From Balamuthia mandrillaris (Eukaryota; Discosea; Longamoebia; Balamuthiidae): a DNA stretch of 64,000 bases. The first letter of the stretch is position 1, and each line of letters opens with the position of its first letter. The position numbers and the translations under genes are program-made. The notes beneath the pieces were generated by a model. That model searched no databases, was not told the origin of the DNA, and worked only from the letters and a program-made list of their open reading frames with translations. Shown in pieces: positions 23,033 to 34,795 of this stretch. Where the stretch lies: NCBI GenBank assembly GCA_031835245.1, contig JAVKOQ010000151.1, positions 1 to 64,000 on the forward strand, in the 5' to 3' direction.

Positions 23033-23839
23033 CGAAGCAAAAGTACCAAGAAAACTTTGAGGAGAGACACCCAAATGGTGCAAGTTTTGGGTGATGGGTT
23101 TCATAGCAAACGTCTCATAAACATCAGCAGGCAAACTGCCAAACATGCGACTGTTGCGGGCTTGGCTTGTAAAGTCAAGGGACAGAGCGAGGTTCTCTCC
23201 GCTAAAAGAGCCCAGAACGGAGTCGTTGCCAGAGGCGATGATGGCGAACATCTCGAAGCCTTGGCAGGTTCCCCATAGTGGAAAGTGATCGCCTTTATTG
23301 TTGGCCTTCATCGAAAAGGAGTCATTAAGAGAACAGCATGAAAGAGAGACAACAAAAAACAGGATTTCACCTCAATGGCCCATTGGTACAAGAGCATGGA
23401 GTTACGTAGGTAGAGAGATCCAGGAAGGTCTAACCCGCCTCCTGTAAACAGAATGCCGTTGACGCTCTCAAAGAGATGTCGTAAATGTTCTTTACTTGCT
23501 CCATAGCTTTTTTGTTTGGAATGAAGAAGGATGAAGGAAGAGGAGCATCATTAACGAAGAAGATGAAGAAAGAATGAAGGAAAAGAGGAGAGTCGCATAC
23601 TCTACTGGGACAACCCTGGCACCAGCAGCCTCCAACCATTTGACATAGTCAGCGGGGAGGTAGGACCGCCCAAAGGACTGAAAGCTAGGGGAGTGGGTGG
23701 TGGGCTGCGTCAGCACCCCAATGATGGGCCTGCTGTTGGCCGCACCGCAGCACCCTCCGCTCCTCATCACCACCGTTCCCATCACCACCACCACCACCCA
23801 CAACATCACGGTGGGTCTATGTACATCAAACTTCATCAT
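22828..23839 (-). CDS. GGH: gamma-glutamyl hydrolase, C-terminally truncated
   Basis: Model complement(join(22828..22946,23047..23305,23371..23506,23601..23839)), 250 residues, all in phase. A hydrophobic N-terminus of about 35 residues is a signal peptide for lysosome or secretion. [32 protein letters not shown] and [12 protein letters not shown] are characteristic of peptidase family C26. The nucleophile Cys lies in [11 protein letters not shown]. The frame stops after [10 protein letters not shown]. The family continues for about 60 residues with the QWHPE-type segment supplying the catalytic His and Glu, and I find no such segment in the 106 bp before the convergent PPME1 stop. The product should therefore lack two triad residues: a pseudoenzyme, a recent truncation or an assembly error. 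The last intron carries (CT)n. Confidence 0.85.
22989..23028 (-). repeat. (CT)n on sense strand, GGH intron
   Basis: GA run on the plus strand within the 22947-23046 intron of the minus-strand gene. Confidence 0.95.
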
Positions 23840-24324
23840 CTGGCAAGCACCTCCTCCTCTTCTTTTTCAGGGGGTCTCGCTACGTTTTTTCGCTACGTTT
23901 TTCGCTTGTCATTCGTGTCGTTTCGGGTTTTAGCCGTTAAATTAATTACTTCCGAACCAATAAAAAGGTGCAGAAATCGTGCAATAACAGAGGTATGATT
24001 AAAGCGGCTCAATGCTTTGATCTGTTACGAAAAGTTTCAAACAACCAATCAAAAATCAAAACAGAGTCTTAAACTTACCATAAAAAGGCCATTTCTGTTG
24101 TCTTTTTCTTTGTCTCATCTCTAGCAGAGATCTTTCACGTCGACAAAAATTCATTGCTCCGCTTTAGTTTTGGCGGGAAAACAAACCGTTACGAGGGAAC
24201 CGTTTGGTTGGTCCCTTCTGTTGGGGTTTGACATCGCCTGCATATTGGAACGAAAGCCAACAACAGAAGAGGATACACGAACGCACCAACTCCCTCTTTT
24301 TTTTTTCAAAAAAAAATTACGAAG
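23840..24324. other. divergent promoter region, GGH and RasGAP
   Basis: 485 bp between the start codons of two divergently transcribed genes. No open frame of note. Poly(T)/poly(A) tracts lie just before the RasGAP start. Confidence 0.5.
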
Positions 24325-27300
24325 ATGGAGAGTTGGAAGTCGTCAGAACAATTTAGTGAGGAGCTGGAAGCGCTGGAAAAGAAGGCATTAGGCTCTGGAG
24401 AGTCTCGGAAGAGCTTGCTAGTGGATGACGAAGAGAACCTTAAGCTCTACTTTGCCAAGTACGCCGCCTTGTCAGAAAGGCGGGCCTCCAAGTCAGCACA
24501 CGTCCTCTCTGGAGAGCAGCTTCAAGAACAAGAAAATACCAGCCCAAATCCTATGGATCCTCCTCCCCGAACTTTCAAATGCAACTCACCTGCCGCAAAA
24601 GCACTCTCTTCCAAACAAGATAGAATAAGACGAGTGCACCGCCTTTCAGTGACCAGTCCGCTGCGACCATCTATTCTCCACGACTCTCCTTTCGTGCCAA
24701 AAGAGGAGAGCGCGGCCGACCCCGTCACACGAACCAAAATGGAGTCAACACCGACCAAGAGAAAAAGTGGCTCGTTCGAGGATCTGGTGGAAGAAGCAAT
24801 GATGTCTCCGGGCTCTCCTGGCAAGAAAAGGAGGACGTCATTGAGGACTTTTGCGGTAACGGACGAGTCTCCTGCTCAGGTGGCCTCCCCTCGCAGCTCC
24901 CTCTCCATATCATCTCGCCCGAGCTCTGTCACTCTTCGTCCGCCTGTTGCCCTCTTTGACACGTCAACTGCAGACGAAGAACAAGACCGTATTTCGGAAA
25001 GGGAAGACGTTGAAGAAACCGATGAAACTGATTTGACCGCAACAGAGACCGACTATGAGGACGACTTGAGCCAATTGGATTCGGAATTTGAGGAGGAGGA
25101 GGAGGAGGATGACGACGAGGAAGAGGACGTTTTTCTTTCAAACCAACAAAGCACATCGGCAACAGAGCAGTCGACGTCAGAAGACAAGGCATCCCCTACC
25201 ACGAAGGAGAAAAGAGGCTTCTTGCGGCGAACGTTCTCCAAGCGAAGGCTGAAAGAATGTTGCGAGGATCTCATTGCCCTTGATGATCCCAGGTTCGCTC
25301 TGTTGAAGGTGTTCTTTCTTTTCTTTTTCCGTTCTTCCTTTCGCATTGGTCTTTAAAACTGTTTTTTTTTTCATTGTAGAATCTAGTGAATGATGATATG
25401 GCAACTGTCTCGATATTGTTCAAGGAGCTGAGTGTTGGAGACCAGGACATGCTTGCGCACAGCCTCATCCCTCTCTTTGACAACGAACAAGCTTCCATAA
25501 AGTTAATCAAATGGGCATTCAGCCAAGATTTGGCTGAGGAGAGCAAACACAAAGAGGAGATGTTTCGTGGCTCGACCACATCCATCCGACTGTTTAGAGA
25601 GTTCGCAAAGCATCATGGCAGTCTCTACCTAAAGTGGCTTTTGGTGGACATGATCAAGGACCTCGATGAGAGCGGTTTGGAGTTGGAGTTAGACCCGTTA
25701 CGGCTCAACAAGAACCTTGCTGCTGGACTGGAGAGTAACGTTCCTTCTGCCGAAGAGGTCCGCGAAGACAACAGAGAAGTACCGTGTTCCTATCCTTTCG
25801 TCTGTTGCTTTCCAATAGAGAATCCCCTCACCACTTCTCCTGGCTTTATCATCATATACGCAGAAACTTCTGAACATTGTCCGCGGTCTTTTGACGGAGC
25901 TTCTGGGCTCTCCTCAGAATTGTCCACTGAGCTTTCGCCAACTCTTTAAGCATATCAACGAAGAAGTATGCAAAACCCTGCCCGACCGCGGATTGACCAT
26001 TGTCTCCAACTTTTTCTTTCTGCGCTTCCTAAATCCCGCTCTTCAAATGCCGCATCAGTTCAATGTTGTTCCTGGTTTGTCACCTTCTTGTTATTATTGT
26101 TATTCTAAGATTAGGGAATACCTTTATCTCTTCCATTCCTAACCAACTCGAATGCTTTGCTCAATTGCAGAGGCTGTTGCTCCCAACACCTTCCGCACGC
26201 TTGTCACGATCAGCAAACTCCTCCAAAGTCTTTCTGGTGGAGAAGCTCCGACAACATATTTGGCCGACTGCAATTCCTTCGTGCAAGAATACATTCCACA
26301 AGTGAAGCAGTTCTTGGAAGAAATCTCCCTCGATGTACACTAATTCTCTTGACCCGTGTTACTTGTTTTTTCTTATACGCATGATGTTGTTGTTCTAACT
26401 TTGTATTTTCGGCAGATATCTTGTGCGAAGGGATTATCTCAACCTTCTCCCAAACGTAACGCCAACGCCGTTGATGCCAAGAAGAGCCATTCCGTGTCTG
26501 GAGCTCTGTCTGGATCCCGAAACGCGCGTGAGGCCATTCCCACGAGCCTCGCCCTCTTTCTCAACAACGATGACTTGATGGAGTGTCTCTACAACGTCCA
26601 TGACTTTATTTCTTCTCGTTGGGAAGTTGTTTCTGCTCGATTGTGCGAACGAGGAATGGTTGGTCCACCCACCTCTTCCACTATCCTTGATATGAAGTTT
26701 GGTAGCTGAACAGATTTCCCTCTGAACGTTTTGCTTCTAAATAGGAGAACAAGGCGCATGAGCTGCTAGCCATCATTACCAACTTTCCACCACGTCGTAT
26801 CAATGCAAAGTTGCACAAAGCAAGTCATCGCAAAGAAGCTGGTGGAGCTGAAGGCAAAAAGGACAAGAAAAGGAGAGACTCTAGGCTCTTTGCTGCCATG
26901 AAACGCAAAGCAAGCATTGGAACATTGTCCTCTTCCTCTTCTATGGGCCTTTCCCAGTCCAGTGACATGGCCGTGAAGAAGAGGAACAGCATTGGCATGC
27001 GTGTGATGCGACGCCAAAGTTCTGTCACAAGAATGATTAACACCTCCAAGAAAAAGCTTTTGCCGATCAAGCTTGGGCCTTCCTACTTTGTTGCAATGGA
27101 AGGAGGTGCAAGTTCTACTGCTGTAGTCTCTCCTGGGACGCTGGAGGTGGCCAACACAAGTCCCAGAAAGTTTCTCAAGGGCAAAAGACGCCAGTCCTAC
27201 ACTTCTGCCACTCCCTCTCCTCAACAAACAGTTCACATGCCTCCATCTCCTGCTCGGCCCACTGCCTCTGCAAGTGGAAGCAGGCCTTCACAACCACATA

Positions 27301-27437
27301 CTCCTCGCTCAGAGTCTCGTTCTACACGACCACCCACCCCCTACACTGCTGCTTCGTCCTCCTCCTCTGCCATCAAAACTGTCAGACAAAAGGGCACCGC
27401 CAAGAGCGCCAATGCTGTTGCTCACCCATCGAAATAG
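24325..27437 (+). CDS. RasGAP-domain GTPase-activating protein
   Basis: Model join(24325..25308,25380..25778,25864..26074,26171..26334,26416..26658,26745..27437), 897 residues, all phases consistent. A serine-rich N-terminus with a long acidic run (about 245-270) precedes the RasGAP domain (about 330-650). The arginine-finger loop reads MFRGSTTSIRLF (Arg near 391) and the signature FLRFLNPA is near 512-519, so the catalytic parts are present. A basic Ser/Pro-rich tail of about 230 residues follows, with many RxxS-type sites. It should switch Ras-family GTPases off. It lies 3.4 kb from a RasGEF gene. Introns are 70-96 bp. Confidence 0.92.
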
Positions 27438-28188
27438 TAGCAGTTGAGGATGACGAGTCACTCTTTGTTTCACCTTTTCCTTCTCTCACTATTCTGTGTA
27501 CAGCATTTATTTCCTTTGTTTCATAAATTGGGGCACAGGATGGCCCTGCTGCTACTCTTTCTCAATTCAACACCAGAAGCACCACATCTCAAAGCCAAGA
27601 AGAGTTGCATTTATGGCCAACTGCAGATTTTTTGAGAGTAACCAACTGATGAGCAGGGAGTGCATATAGTGTCAATTTATAGTACCTCGTGGTTTTTATT
27701 GCAACAATAATACTAGGCAGTAATCAACTCTTGAAGTCCACACTACTCTCTACCATATCACTCTCCTATAATACTATCTATCTCTCCTTGTATATAAGTT
27801 CATTAAAAACCTTTAATAAAATTGTTGTAAAATAAGAACAGAAATGATGGTGGAGACAAAGTAAGTATGAGACCCGAACTTAATTTACTAAAAGTAAAGA
27901 GTACAAGTGATAATAAAGTATCTTGTGTTTTGTTGTAAGTTGTCCTGAGAGGAAAAAGAAGAAGAAGCCAAGAGAGGCAGTATTTAAGTTAGAAGAAAGA
28001 TTTATAAAAGAGTAAAGCATAAAACAGAAGATAGAGAAAAAGGAAACATCAAGAAAGGAGAAGATGAGGTTTCCTTAGGTCAATGGCAGGAAGGAGAAGT
28101 CAGCAGAAAGAAAAGAAGAGGTACTATGTTGGAGTTTTTCAACAAAATGAAAAAATACAAAACAATAAAAGAATAGAAAATTATTTTA
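27438..28188. other. AT-rich intergenic sequence
   Basis: About 750 bp, strongly AT-rich compared with the flanking genes, with purine-rich plus-strand stretches around 27950-28120. No gene seen. It lies between the convergent RasGAP and F-box stops, and the AT-richness continues into the last three F-box exons. Confidence 0.6.
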
Positions 28189-29570
28189 TTAATCCCAAAT
28201 AACAAATAGTTTGGTATCATTTTGTAAGTTTGCAACACATTGATCATATTTGATAAAAGCAATTTGTTTGTCATCCATGATTTGTTTTGAATGCTTACCA
28301 ACTGTGTTAAAAATAGCAGTTTGTAATCCAACTATTGTTTTGTTTGTAATTTGTATTGCAATAATATCTCCATCAGGATCATTTATATAAACTGCTAAAG
28401 TTTGCTTTGTAGATGTATTAACTATATAACAAACAAAATGGTTAGCATTTATAAATAATTATATCATAGATAAAAGACATTAAAATGATTTACCTGATAA
28501 AGAATGTATTGATTGTATTAATTGTTCCAACTTTTTATCCATTGTATTAAACTGTGTATCAAATGTATCAAACTTTTTGTTCATAATATAAACAAGGTTG
28601 TCTAATTTAGATTCCACTAAATATAATAAATAGTTAGTTTTGTCCAAACAAAAAAATAAACACTAATAAGTACTTATTTCAAGTTCTGAAGTGTGTGTAT
28701 CACTTGCTTCAACTAATGAATGAGGATATCGAACAGCTTTTGCATTTCCATGAATAGTATGCTCATACTTTCCATTGCTTATACTTTCAACATCAACCAA
28801 GTTTGTGTGTATTCTAAAGAGTCGCTTGAAATTCTTGCAATGCTTAAGCAAGTGTATGTCAATAACTTCGCCTTTGTAGTCAGCTACTAAGCCAAACAAG
28901 CTGTCAGCAAAGGTCCACCAACAAAAGCCCTGAAAATAAACATCAAGCCTTCTCAAAGTCAACAACTTTACTCTCACAGATAAGTGAAGCATGAAGGAAA
29001 ACGTACTGACAACAAGATGGCTGAGACTCGGTTTCTATTGAAACCAACCGCACAAAACCTCCAATTTGCGAGTTGGTGGCCATCTCCAAGATTGTGGTTT
29101 TGAGGCGTGGCAAAAGAGGGAGTTTCAATCGCACACAGTATGTAAAGCAAATGTCTTTCGGAGAGTGAGTGAGCAAGGGAAGGAACGGCAAGAAAGAACA
29201 ACCTACCTGTCTCTGGTTGTGGACCAAACAATGTGAAAGCGGTCACGCATTCTGGGAGGGGCAGGGGAGGAGATTGTTGTTCGAGTGCAGTTGCAGGCAA
29301 CTTAGTGCAATCACTCACAATCTGGAACCAACTTTTAGACACCAGCTTGAGCGTCAGAAGCTCCGCACCTGTGCATGGAGCTAAAAGTCGCAGCATATGA
29401 TGGCTTACTTCGGGAGGGAGATGGACCAAGAAGTCAATTCTGGTGGGCTTTCCCGAGTCCATTTCTTTCTCTTTTTCCTCCTGCATGGGTGCATCTGCTT
29501 CTCTTTCTTTCTCTTTCTCCTCCTGCACGAGTGGGTCTGCTTCTCTTTCTTTCTCTTTTTCCTCCTGCAT
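28189..29570 (-). CDS. F-box protein with coiled coil and unknown C-terminal domain
   Basis: Model complement(join(28189..28421,28494..28616,28674..28929,29003..29154,29207..29570)), 375 residues, phases consistent; the 29003 donor (GTTTTC) is the weakest. The N-terminus repeats a QEEKEKE-type unit three times, then an F-box (IDFLVHLPPEVSHHMLRLL with KLVSKSWFQIVSD) at about 40-85, which in SCF ligases binds Skp1. A middle region follows, then a predicted coiled coil (SKLDNLVYIMNKKFDTF, then TMDKKLEQLIQSI). The last about 75 residues (QTLAVYINDPDGDIIAIQIT, then GLQTAIFNTVG and NDTKLFVIWD) look like a beta-grasp or Ubl-type fold, possibly like Crinkler headers. The last three exons are AT-rich; the first two are not. 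Confidence 0.75.
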
Positions 29571-29829
29571 GGATGGGTGCGTCTGCTTCTCTCGTTGGTC
29601 TTTTTTATGTGGGGGAAATAAAAAAAAGTAAGGGTCTTGAGGTCATTTTTAGGTGCGCCTCAACCCACCGATTATTGTTGTCGACATCCTCCCTGAGGGT
29701 TACACCAGCGAGCGTAAAAAAAGGGGTCTCCTCCCAACAGAACAAGAAGAAAAAGGGAGGGAGGAGGAGGGAAGCAAGGAAGAAGGACCCCCCACCTGCA
29801 GGCGCTTGTGACACTAACGTTGCACCCCC

Positions 29830-31169
29830 ATGCACCAACGACCCACTGCCACTCTGTTCCGCAGCACTACCCCTTCTGTGTGGTGCGGGAGTTGCGCACT
29901 GAGGCCTCGCTCTCTCCGCTATGCCCCTCTCGTTTCGCCGCTGACCCTCCGCACTTATTTCACCGCCACATACTTGCAACAACAGCAAACAGCGTTTGGC
30001 CCTTCTTCTTCGGCGCCCTCTTCTTCAACCGATGAGGTGGAGGAGCAGTACAAACTAGTCATCGATGTCATGAAACGGCGGCTGTTGCAGGCCAACAAGG
30101 AGCAACTGAAGCTGTTGGCTCGTTTTCCCGAATTCAGCGACTTCATCGACGACGAGGAGGCCATCAAGTCCTTCCGTAAGAAGATGATGGAACAAAAGGA
30201 AGAACAGAGGATGCGACAGGAAATGCTTGACCAAAAGAAGAGGAAGAAGCTCAGACAACTCCTCAAGATTCCAAAGGAGGTGAAATTCGGTTCCAAAGTC
30301 CTTTCGCCAGGAGATAAGATCGATTTGCCTCCGGACATAAAGGCAAAGATCCTTCCGGAAGGTTTGGCTGGGTCTGCCGACAGAGATCTTTTGCGCTTTG
30401 AGGAAGACACAGCCACCATTTTCCGGCTCCCCTCCTACCGTCTCATCCGTGAGCTTGAGCGCCGTAAGAATCACCATTTTTATGGTGTTGATAACCGAGC
30501 CATTGTTCTTGGTACCTCTCTGCTCTCTGTGCTCTCCTCTTTCATCGCTCATTGTCTTTTGCTTCCTTCCCGTCCATCTTTTTTTTCCTCGTCTCTCCCC
30601 CTCCCTCCCATCTCCGGAAACAGATGGTCACAAGGGTTGTGGCAAAAGCACCGTGCTGAACCAAGTGGTGCAGTGGGCTCGTGAAAATGGATGGCTTGCA
30701 GTTTGGATACCACATGGTACGTATTGCATGCGCTTCTCCATGTTTGTTTTGTTGTTCCTGTTCTCTTTTCCTTCCTTTTGTCACCATTCACCAGATTAGC
30801 CCACCAACTGACGCTATGAACGATTGCAGTGGAGCCCTACGTACAAACCCAAGAACTCGATCCGTTAGTCGAATCAGAAGTGATGCCAGGCCTTTGGGAT
30901 CAGCGGCTTCTTGCACAACAGTTCGTTCGGTCTATCCTCTCTGGCAGCACCGAGCAGTACAAGAAAATCGGGCTTAAGCTTCGGTTTGACATTCCACAAT
31001 TTGAGAGAAAACAAGATAGCACCCTCTTCGACCTCCTTTCCTTTGGAGCTGAAAACCAACGATGGGCAGTCGAGTGCCTTTATCATTTCCGAAGAGAACT
31101 CAACGCAGTTATCGAGTACGTCGGCGGTGTCACCTTTTTTTATTTTTCACGAATTGATACCCATCTCTC

Positions 31170-31204
<35 letters not shown>

Positions 31205-31821
31205 CGCTCTCGGAAGGTTCCCAGTTTTGCTTGCTGTGGACGAGTATAACAGAATGTGGGATGCCACTTGCTACCTAGATCCAGCTGACATGGCCCGCTA
31301 TCGCCTTCGGAGAATGAACGCTCAAAAGCTCACCATCGTCAAACTGTTTAGTTCTCATCAAGATCATGCCTTGGTTGGTTCCTTGCTTATCTTTCTGCTT
31401 TGTTATGATCCTTCCTGTTTAACCCTCCTTTCCTTGTTTAATATTCTATTATTAGACGAACGGAACGATGATATGTGCCCACAATGCTACCTGCTCCATG
31501 AAGGCATACTATCAACAGTTTGGAACAGAGGATATGTTCGTCGTGCCTACATTATCTTTAGAGGAATTTGAAAAGTTGTGCCTTTATTACAAAGAAATCG
31601 GATTTGTAACTCAACGTACGTACACATCTACTGTCCTTCTTGTTCTTTATCCAGTTCTGCTCCTTCATATTCCTTTACTTCTTGTTCCTCCCCTTCTTCT
31701 AATTATTATGACGCTCCTTGGATATTTTACAGCAATAAGTAGGACCACGGCGAAATACCTCTATACACTCACTGATGGCAAGCCAGCAGAACTTTTCAAA
31801 GTCGTTGGTGCTCTTGTTTAA
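29830..31821 (+). CDS. DAP3: mitochondrial ribosomal protein mS29 (DAP3)
   Basis: Model join(29830..30463,30624..30716,30830..31115,31217..31373,31456..31615,31733..31821), 472 residues, all in phase. The N-terminus is Ser/Thr/Arg-rich and lacks acidic residues for about 60 residues, as expected for a mitochondrial presequence. A charged helical region follows, then the GTP-binding module. The P-loop HGHKGCGKST is formed across the 30464-30623 intron (residues about 212-221) and a Walker-B-like strand reads PVLLAVDEYNRMWD. The family C-terminus (DMFVVPTLSLEEFEKLCLYY) is present. DAP3 is the only GTPase of the small mitoribosomal subunit. It is divergent from the F-box gene, with 259 bp between starts. 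Intron 3 contains (CT)n. Confidence 0.92.
31173..31202 (+). repeat. (CT)n in DAP3 intron 3
   Basis: Pyrimidine run on the sense strand, ending about 15 bp before the 3' splice site at 31216. Confidence 0.95.
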
Positions 31822-32746
31822 CCTCTCCTGCCTATTGCGCCATCTTCCCCCTTTTTTGCTGTTTGTCGCTCAACAATCCTATGAGAAGTTGGATAAACTG
31901 AAATTTCATCGAGCCGGAGTTTTTGTTCTTGTTTTTGTTTTATAGTTTAACGTTAGACGGGTTGCGATTTGCAGATACACTGTGCCCTCGAAACTGTGGG
32001 GCCTCTTTCCTGGAACGTACGTCATGAACTGCTGTTTGCCGGAACGTTATTTAGCGGCAATAGAAAAAAATCAATCACAAAAACACCAATTACAAAGGTA
32101 AGATATGGCCTGATCTGTTCCCTTTGTAATGGTTTGTTGCAAACTCATCACAGTTTGCTCATGGGAAGGCACTAGCAATAACCCATTGTTAGCGAAAACA
32201 GACAACAGGCGCGAACAGGTCTCGTACCGACTTAAAAACACCTCTTTTTGTTGTTTTTGGAATTTTATTAATTAGTATTCCCCAGGTGAGAATTACGTTG
32301 GCCAAAAATGGTTTAACCAGATAGCCGTTCCTTGCGGCCTTTAGGTCTTGTCGGGTGCCTCTCTGTTCCCCCACTTGAACAGATAGAGGAGAGGAACTAG
32401 AGGATTGAGCATGTGCTTGCTGTTTATTCATCCGTTCTATCTGTGCATCTGTTGCTCTCGGGGACCGGGAATGGGTGACGAATGCGTGGAAGGTGTAGAG
32501 GGTGAGCTCGTGGCAGATAGCGTGGATTTCCCTATCTGGTGGCCGTGAACTATTGCCTTTTCTTGTTGTGACCTTTTCGCGTAAAGAACACAATAAGGAC
32601 CAAACGTTTGTGACCCACAATATGGCTCCAACAGGTATTTAAGAAAAGCTCTCCCCGCCGTTCTTCTTTCTTCATCACCACAAACAACACAACAAACGAA
32701 CAAAACAAACCACATACCCTACTGCTTACCAACACCTCAAACAAAG
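31822..32746. other. intergenic, no gene seen
   Basis: 925 bp between DAP3 and the metalloprotease. Short frames on both strands have no family-like content. Sequence directly upstream of 32747 is rich in CAAAC repeats, as in several other 5' regions here. Confidence 0.5.
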
Positions 32747-34056
32747 ATGCAAAAAACAAGCTTGTTTATGCTGTTCGCCGGAGCTTTGCTCCTGTGTTGT
32801 ATGGCTGTCTCTGCTTTCGAGCAGGACTTTGGCGATGTTTATGGTTCGTTATTCCTCTATAGTTGGTTTTCACCATCACTAAAACTAGTTATGTTTTCTT
32901 TTGTCCAAACAACAGTCCGTTCTAGAGAACTTCCTGAGGAACGTGAGTTTTTGGAGGGAATCACTTTCCAACTGCATGCCAACCCCAAAGGCCTGATGAA
33001 GCGAAGAACCGTCACCAACTCCACCTTCAACAGCGCCCACTCCATGAGCCTCTCCTTCAAGGCCTTGAAGCGCGAGTTCTCCGCCTCGCTGCACCACAAT
33101 GCTGAGGTGTTTCACCCTCACGCCGTGGTTTCCGTCCTCTCCGAAGGCGAACTGGTAGAGTCTTACTCTCCTGAGAGCAATGCCTATCTCGGTGAGGCTA
33201 CCATCGACGGACACGAACGAGCTACCGTATCCGCTGTGTTGGTGGATCGTGAGAGAGGAATCTTCCACATGAGCATCACCAACGAGGACAAGGGCGAGAG
33301 CTACGTTGTCGAGCCGACCTACCTTCACCCCACCCTCTCCAAGAGGAGTAGCGAGGACTCTGTCGTAGACATGTTGGGCAACAACATGGTGGTCTTCAAG
33401 GAAAACATTGCTGAGCTCGGCACCTTCAACCCCCGTTCTGACGACGGAGAAGAGGCTGTCTCCTGCGGAACCACCGATGACGATATTGTCACCGAGGAGG
33501 AAGGTGAGGAACAAGCCTTTGGAGACGTGGAGGCTACTCGCTACTGCCCTCCCAGAAGCGACAGCTATCTCTTGATGGGCGTGGCCACCGACAACCAGTA
33601 CGCCCGCAAGGCTGGCGGTTCCACTGGCACTCGCAACACCGTTACCTACATCTTCAACACTATGCAAGGACACTACTATCGCGCTGTCCGCAACAAGCCT
33701 GTCCTCAAGTCCCTCGTCATCAACACCAGCCCTTCTTCCTCCTCCTACTCTTCCAGCTACAACACCAGGAGTTGCCCTTCTGATGTTCAGACCCGATTGA
33801 CTCCCTTTTGTAACTGGAGGACCAGGCAAACCGACCGCTCCATCGGATTGTGGCACTTGCTCTCTGGATGCTTGCCTGATCGCAGCGGCGTTGCCGGAAG
33901 GGCCTACTACAGCGCTCTTTGCAGGACCACCAACAGAGGATGCGGTATCACTGGTTACCTTGGTGGCAATGCCCGTTGGGTTATCCCCGCTCACGAAATT
34001 GGTCACAACTATGGTGCCCGTCACTCCAGCAACATCATGGCTGTACGTTTTCCTTA

Positions 34057-34102
<46 letters not shown>

Positions 34103-34398
34103 GGTAGTTGACTCTTTCCTCCCTGTGCAAAAAATAGCCTTCTGTGAACAGCAGAGCAACTGGCTTCGGCTCCACTTCCATCCGCGAAATGTGCAGCTAC
34201 ACCTTCAGCAACAGTTACCGCACTGCCTGTCTCCTTGATAAACTGCCCAGCGGCAACCCAACCACTCCTGGTGGCGATGACGATGATGATGGTGACTGCG
34301 AGTGCAGAAATGCCATCAACAAGGCCGGCAGCTCCTCTGAAGAATCTTCTGCTGCTTCCGTTGCTGGCAACTCGTTTGTGCATCAGGCCCTCTTCTAA
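32747..34398 (+). CDS. secreted zinc metalloprotease, adamalysin (M12B)-like
   Basis: Model join(32747..32843,32916..34042,34138..34398), 494 residues, phases consistent. MQKTSLFMLFAGALLLCCMA is a classical signal peptide. A reprolysin-type propeptide region (about 35-200) and an acidic linker precede the catalytic domain, starting near YLLMGVATDNQYARK. The zinc site is AHEIGHNYGARH (about 391-402). IMAPSVNS follows only four residues after the third His and should be the Met-turn, split by the 34043-34137 intron. In ADAMs the Met-turn is usually 12 or more residues further, so the loop is short. The C-terminus has a short Asp run and a cysteine pair (GDCECR) but no disintegrin domain. It is likely secreted for feeding or matrix digestion. 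The second intron carries (CT)n. Confidence 0.85.
34061..34099 (+). repeat. (CT)n in metalloprotease intron 2
   Basis: Dinucleotide run on the sense strand, about 40 bp before the 3' splice site. Confidence 0.95.
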
Positions 34399-34415
34399 AG
34401 CGATGCTTTTTCCTT

Positions 34416-34418
<3 letters not shown>

Positions 34419-34448
<30 letters not shown>
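34419..34448 (+). repeat. (CT)n after metalloprotease stop
   Basis: Pyrimidine run 20 bp beyond the stop codon, in the likely 3' UTR. Sense-strand pyrimidines, as in the introns. Confidence 0.9.
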
Positions 34449-34451
<3 letters not shown>

Positions 34452-34795
34452 GTTTGCATATATTTTGTTAGGTGGAAGGTCGAATGCTTCCACTAGTGTA
34501 AAGAACCACTGTATACAACGAGCAACGCCCCCAAGTGTAAGTTTTGCATCATCATCATGTTTTTAATGTCAAAAAAGATAATATAACACCAGGTATAAGG
34601 CCACTATCACCGCCCTCCACCTGTAATGTTCATTTTTGCACCTTAAGTCTTTGACCACTAGTCCGCTTTTTCTTCTCCCTCTTCTGCTCTCTGCTTTTTT
34701 ATTTCTCTGCTTTCTTCTTCGCTCTCTGTCTCTCCTCTTTCTCTTGCTGCCTCGTTCTATCTCATCGCTTCCCCTTTCTGCTTCCCACCGTGTTC

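Noticed and set aside
29375-29902. Plus-strand 175-codon frame rich in Ser/Phe/Leu
   Set aside because: It reads the antisense of the F-box N-terminal QEEKEKE repeats and ends inside the DAP3 5' exon.
32885-34159. Long minus-strand frame of 424 codons opposite the metalloprotease
   Set aside because: It is the antisense of a gene with a signal peptide, zinc site and valid introns. The frame spans both exon and intron sequence and has no family-like content.
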